Below, one piece after another: positions 30,683 to 33,001 of a stretch of 33,001 bases of DNA. Under the pieces are notes generated by a model that searched no databases, was not told where the DNA came from, and was given only the letters and a program-made list of their open reading frames with translations. Source of the stretch: JBEIGE01 sp040382055. Its GTDB lineage: Bacteria; Pseudomonadota; Gammaproteobacteria; Burkholderiales; Burkholderiaceae_C. Both the position numbers and the translations under genes were made by a program. The stretch covers positions 1 through 33,001 of the forward strand of contig JBEIGE010000031.1 of NCBI GenBank assembly GCA_040382055.1, in the 5' to 3' direction. Position 1 is the first letter of the stretch. Every line of letters begins with the position of its first letter.

Positions 30683-33001
30683 TCATTCCGGAGATCCACC
30701 AGCCCCGATCCTGTACCCCATCGCCCGGTAGCCGCGCTGGCGCTTGTCCCACATCCGCAGCAATGCAGGATGGCCTGTGTCCACGAAGTCGATGATCCGA
30801 ACGTCGGTCTTGCCGGCGTGCTCACGGTGCAGGCGCCCGGCGTACTGCTGCAACGTCCCCCTCCAGGACACCGGCATCGCGAGCACCAGGGTGTCGAGCG
30901 GTGGATGGTCGAAGCCTTCGCCAACCAGCTTGCCGGTTGAAAGGAGAACACGCGGCGCATCGGGCGCCAGGTCATCCAGATCTGACACGAGCTGCGCTCG
31001 CTGCTTTCGAGACATGCGACCGTGCAAGACAAAGGGCGGCGGCGTGAGGCTAGCCAGTTCCGCCCTGATAGCCTCGAGGTGCTCCGTCCGTTCCGTCAGG
31101 ACCAGAACCTTGCGTCCCTGCGCGACGGCATCGCGTACCTCGGCGGCGACGGCTGCTGTTCGGGCGGGGTCGTTGGCGAGGTGCCGGAAGACGTCCTGGA
31201 TGCCAGCCTCCTGCGGCAGGTCGATCTGGGCATGGCGCGAGTGCGGCACCACCTCCAGATCGTGCGGCGCCCCGGCCGGCGTGGCCGCCGTGTGACGAAT
31301 CGGCCCGCACTGCATGAAGATGATCGGCTGCTGCCCGTCGCGGCGGATCGGTGTGGCCGTGAGGCCCAGTACGAACTTCGCCTTGGTCCGCTTGAGGATC
31401 GCGTCGAAGGAGACTGCGCCGACGTGGTGACACTCGTCGACGATCACCTGCCCATAGTCCTCGACCAGCGGATTCACCTCGCCCTGGCGGGACAGGGATT
31501 GCATCACGGCGATATCGATCTTGCCAGTGGGTTTGGCCTTGCCGCCGCCGATGGTGCCGACAACGCCCTTGGCGACCCCTAGAAAGGCTTGCAGGCGCTC
31601 CTGCCATTGCTTGAGCAACTCCGTGCGATGCACCAGCACCAGGGTATTAACGCCCCGTCGGGCAATCATCGCGGCGGCGGTGACCGTCTTGCCGAAGGCA
31701 GTTGGCGCGCACAGCACGCCAGCATCGTGGGGGAGCAGTCCGGCAACTGCGGCTTCCTGATCGAGGCGCAGACTGCCGACAAAAGACACGTCCAGTGGTT
31801 GCCCGCCCAAACGTTCATCTCGCAGATCACAGGCAATGCCGTTTTCACGCAGCAGGGACATTGCGGCATCGAGGCACCCGCGCGGCAGGGCGATGTGCTG
31901 GGGGTAGCTCTCGGCGCAGCCGATAACGCGCGGCTTGTCCCACACCGACATCCGCATCGCCTGGGCCTTGTAGAACTCGGGGTTCTGGAAAGCCGCCAAC
32001 CGGATGAGGCGATTAGCCAATGCCTGGGGCAACTGAGCCTTCTCGAAATAGACAAGATTGGCCAGCGTGACCGTCAGTGACTTTGGCATCGGACCGGCCA
32101 GCTTCTTGGCCAATGTGCTCTCGCGCTTCCAGGGTGTGGCCAGGTCCTCGTCGTCGATGAAGGTGACGTCCAGCGGACGGACGCCACCTGTAGCCCGGAG
32201 AATGGTCGGCTCGATGTCGTGCGCGGCCATCGGCTGGATGGACGCAATAAACGCCCATTGGTCCGAATACGGCCGAAAATCGGCATCGACGAACACACTG
32301 AAACCATGTTCCCTCGGGCCCTTCTGCAGCGGCAGGGCAATCAGGTTTCCGAACCCGCCTTTGGGCATGGTGTCCTGATTTGGAAACAGCCGGTCATAGG
32401 ATCCCAGCTTCAGTTGCCGAGTGCGCGAGCAGGTAAGACTGATGATGGCAGTGCCAAGACGCCGGGCATCACGGGCCGAAACGCGTCCAGCAAAGAACAC
32501 CCACGCGTGCGCTCCATTCCCGGAGCGGGAAATCTCCAGCGCCACCGGTACGCCCAGTTCATCGGAGGACTTTAGGAATGCCAGCGCATCGTCTCGCCAT
32601 TCCGCATCGTCGAAGTCGACCGCGAGGAAATAGCAGCTGTCGTCCTCCAGCAGCGGATACACGCCGACAGTGTGTTCACCAGCAAGATGGTCGTAGATCA
32701 CCACATCGGACAGCGGGATCAGCACACGATTGCTGCAGTCCCCGCACTTGATGCGCGGTTTCTCGCACACACCGGCTCGCCATTCATTCGCACAGGCCGG
32801 CGAATAACCTGACTTGCCCGAGGTCTTGGCCTCCCAGCGGATCGGGTAGACATCGGTACGCCCCCGGAAAAGGCGACGGAATAGTGCAACTTTTTCGGCA
32901 GTGGACATCCGAGATGGTTCGGGCTCTCGAACCTCGTGGTTCTTAGGCTGCGAAGCCTGCCAATAAATCCCGTGCGATTCGAGCAAGGCGATCAGGCGGT
33001 C
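30683..33001 (-). CDS. TOTE-type archaeo-eukaryotic primase-superfamily 2 helicase, partial (N-terminus outside window)
   Basis: At least 772 residues; the frame stays open through the right edge (DRLIALLESHGIYW), so the start lies outside. In order: a four-cysteine zinc motif (CANEWRAGVC, CGDCSNR), the primase domain with YFLAVDFDDAEW and ISRSGNGAHAW and GFGNLIALPL, a linker, then a helicase with CAPTAFGKTVTA (Walker A), VIVDECHHV, GLTATPIRRD and QYAGRLHREH. Such fusions belong to TOTE conflict systems, thought to act against mobile DNA, and are encoded by many mobile elements. All core motifs seem intact. The gene is GC-rich, unlike the AT-rich genes next to it, which points to horizontal transfer. 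Further TOTE parts would lie upstream, outside the window. Confidence 0.88.
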   Translation of the reverse strand, partial: DRLIALLESHGIYWQASQPKNHEVREPEPSRMSTAEKVALFRRLFRGRTDVYPIRWEAKTSGKSGYSPACANEWRAGVCEKPRIKCGDCSNRVLIPLSDVVIYDHLAGEHTVGVYPLLEDDSCYFLAVDFDDAEWRDDALAFLKSSDELGVPVALEISRSGNGAHAWVFFAGRVSARDARRLGTAIISLTCSRTRQLKLGSYDRLFPNQDTMPKGGFGNLIALPLQKGPREHGFSVFVDADFRPYSDQWAFIASIQPMAAHDIEPTILRATGGVRPLDVTFIDDEDLATPWKRESTLAKKLAGPMPKSLTVTLANLVYFEKAQLPQALANRLIRLAAFQNPEFYKAQAMRMSVWDKPRVIGCAESYPQHIALPRGCLDAAMSLLRENGIACDLRDERLGGQPLDVSFVGSLRLDQEAAVAGLLPHDAGVLCAPTAFGKTVTAAAMIARRGVNTLVLVHRTELLKQWQERLQAFLGVAKGVVGTIGGGKAKPTGKIDIAVMQSLSRQGEVNPLVEDYGQVIVDECHHVGAVSFDAILKRTKAKFVLGLTATPIRRDGQQPIIFMQCGPIRHTAATPAGAPHDLEVVPHSRHAQIDLPQEAGIQDVFRHLANDPARTAAVAAEVRDAVAQGRKVLVLTERTEHLEAIRAELASLTPPPFVLHGRMSRKQRAQLVSDLDDLAPDAPRVLLSTGKLVGEGFDHPPLDTLVLAMPVSWRGTLQQYAGRLHREHAGKTDVRIIDFVDTGHPALLRMWDKRQRGYRAMGYRIGAGGSPE

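Overview
The window looks like a chromosomal surface-polysaccharide and accessory-gene region of a betaproteobacterium, most likely Burkholderiales of the Comamonadaceae type (for example Rhodoferax or Polaromonas-like). This is an inference from moderate GC, gene style and the mix of families; no rRNA or other marker gene is present to fix the taxonomy. Base composition is a mosaic: the far left (1-4070) and a glycosyltransferase gene near 29.1-30.3 kb are AT-rich, the middle is moderate, and the helicase gene at the right edge is clearly GC-rich.

Left block (1-9521, all minus strand): an O-antigen or exopolysaccharide cluster. In transcription order it reads GDP-L-fucose synthase (fcl), an AlbA_2/HATPase_c_4/HTH regulator-like gene, GDP-mannose 4,6-dehydratase (gmd), a hexapeptide acetyltransferase, a dTDP-hexose 3,4-ketoisomerase (FdtA/QdtA family), a PLP sugar aminotransferase (FdtB/QdtB family), a Wzx flippase, two family-2 glycosyltransferases and a methyltransferase between them. 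It would supply GDP-L-fucose and a dTDP-3-acetamido-3,6-dideoxyhexose and build them into a repeat unit. The dTDP-glucose synthesis genes (rmlA, rmlB) are not in the window.

Middle block (9.5-18.5 kb): accessory cassettes. These are a hipB-hipA-DUF2442 operon, a chaperone-usher pilus cluster of the spore coat U (Csu) type with a broken usher, a small secreted protein on the opposite strand, a ParDE-type toxin-antitoxin pair, and an arsenic resistance operon arsR-arsC-aquaglyceroporin-arsH.

Right-central block (18.5-29.1 kb, plus strand): the most interesting part. It is a tightly packed and often overlapping operon with a methyltransferase, a GNAT acyltransferase, an acyl carrier protein, an SDR ketoreductase, a metallo-beta-lactamase-fold hydrolase, a KAS III-like synthase, a MaoC-SDR fusion, an FkbH-like HAD protein, a second acyl carrier protein, an AMP-dependent ligase, and then a second ketoisomerase-aminotransferase pair paralogous to the left one but inverted. 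I infer a pathway that makes a special acyl group on a carrier protein and attaches it to a 3-amino-3,6-dideoxyhexose, perhaps for a glycoprotein such as flagellin or for a variant O-antigen. A convergent CgeB-like glycosyltransferase follows directly.

Right edge (30.3-33.0 kb): a spacer with an intrinsic terminator, then the C-terminal 770 or so residues of a primase-helicase of the TOTE conflict-system type, running off the window.
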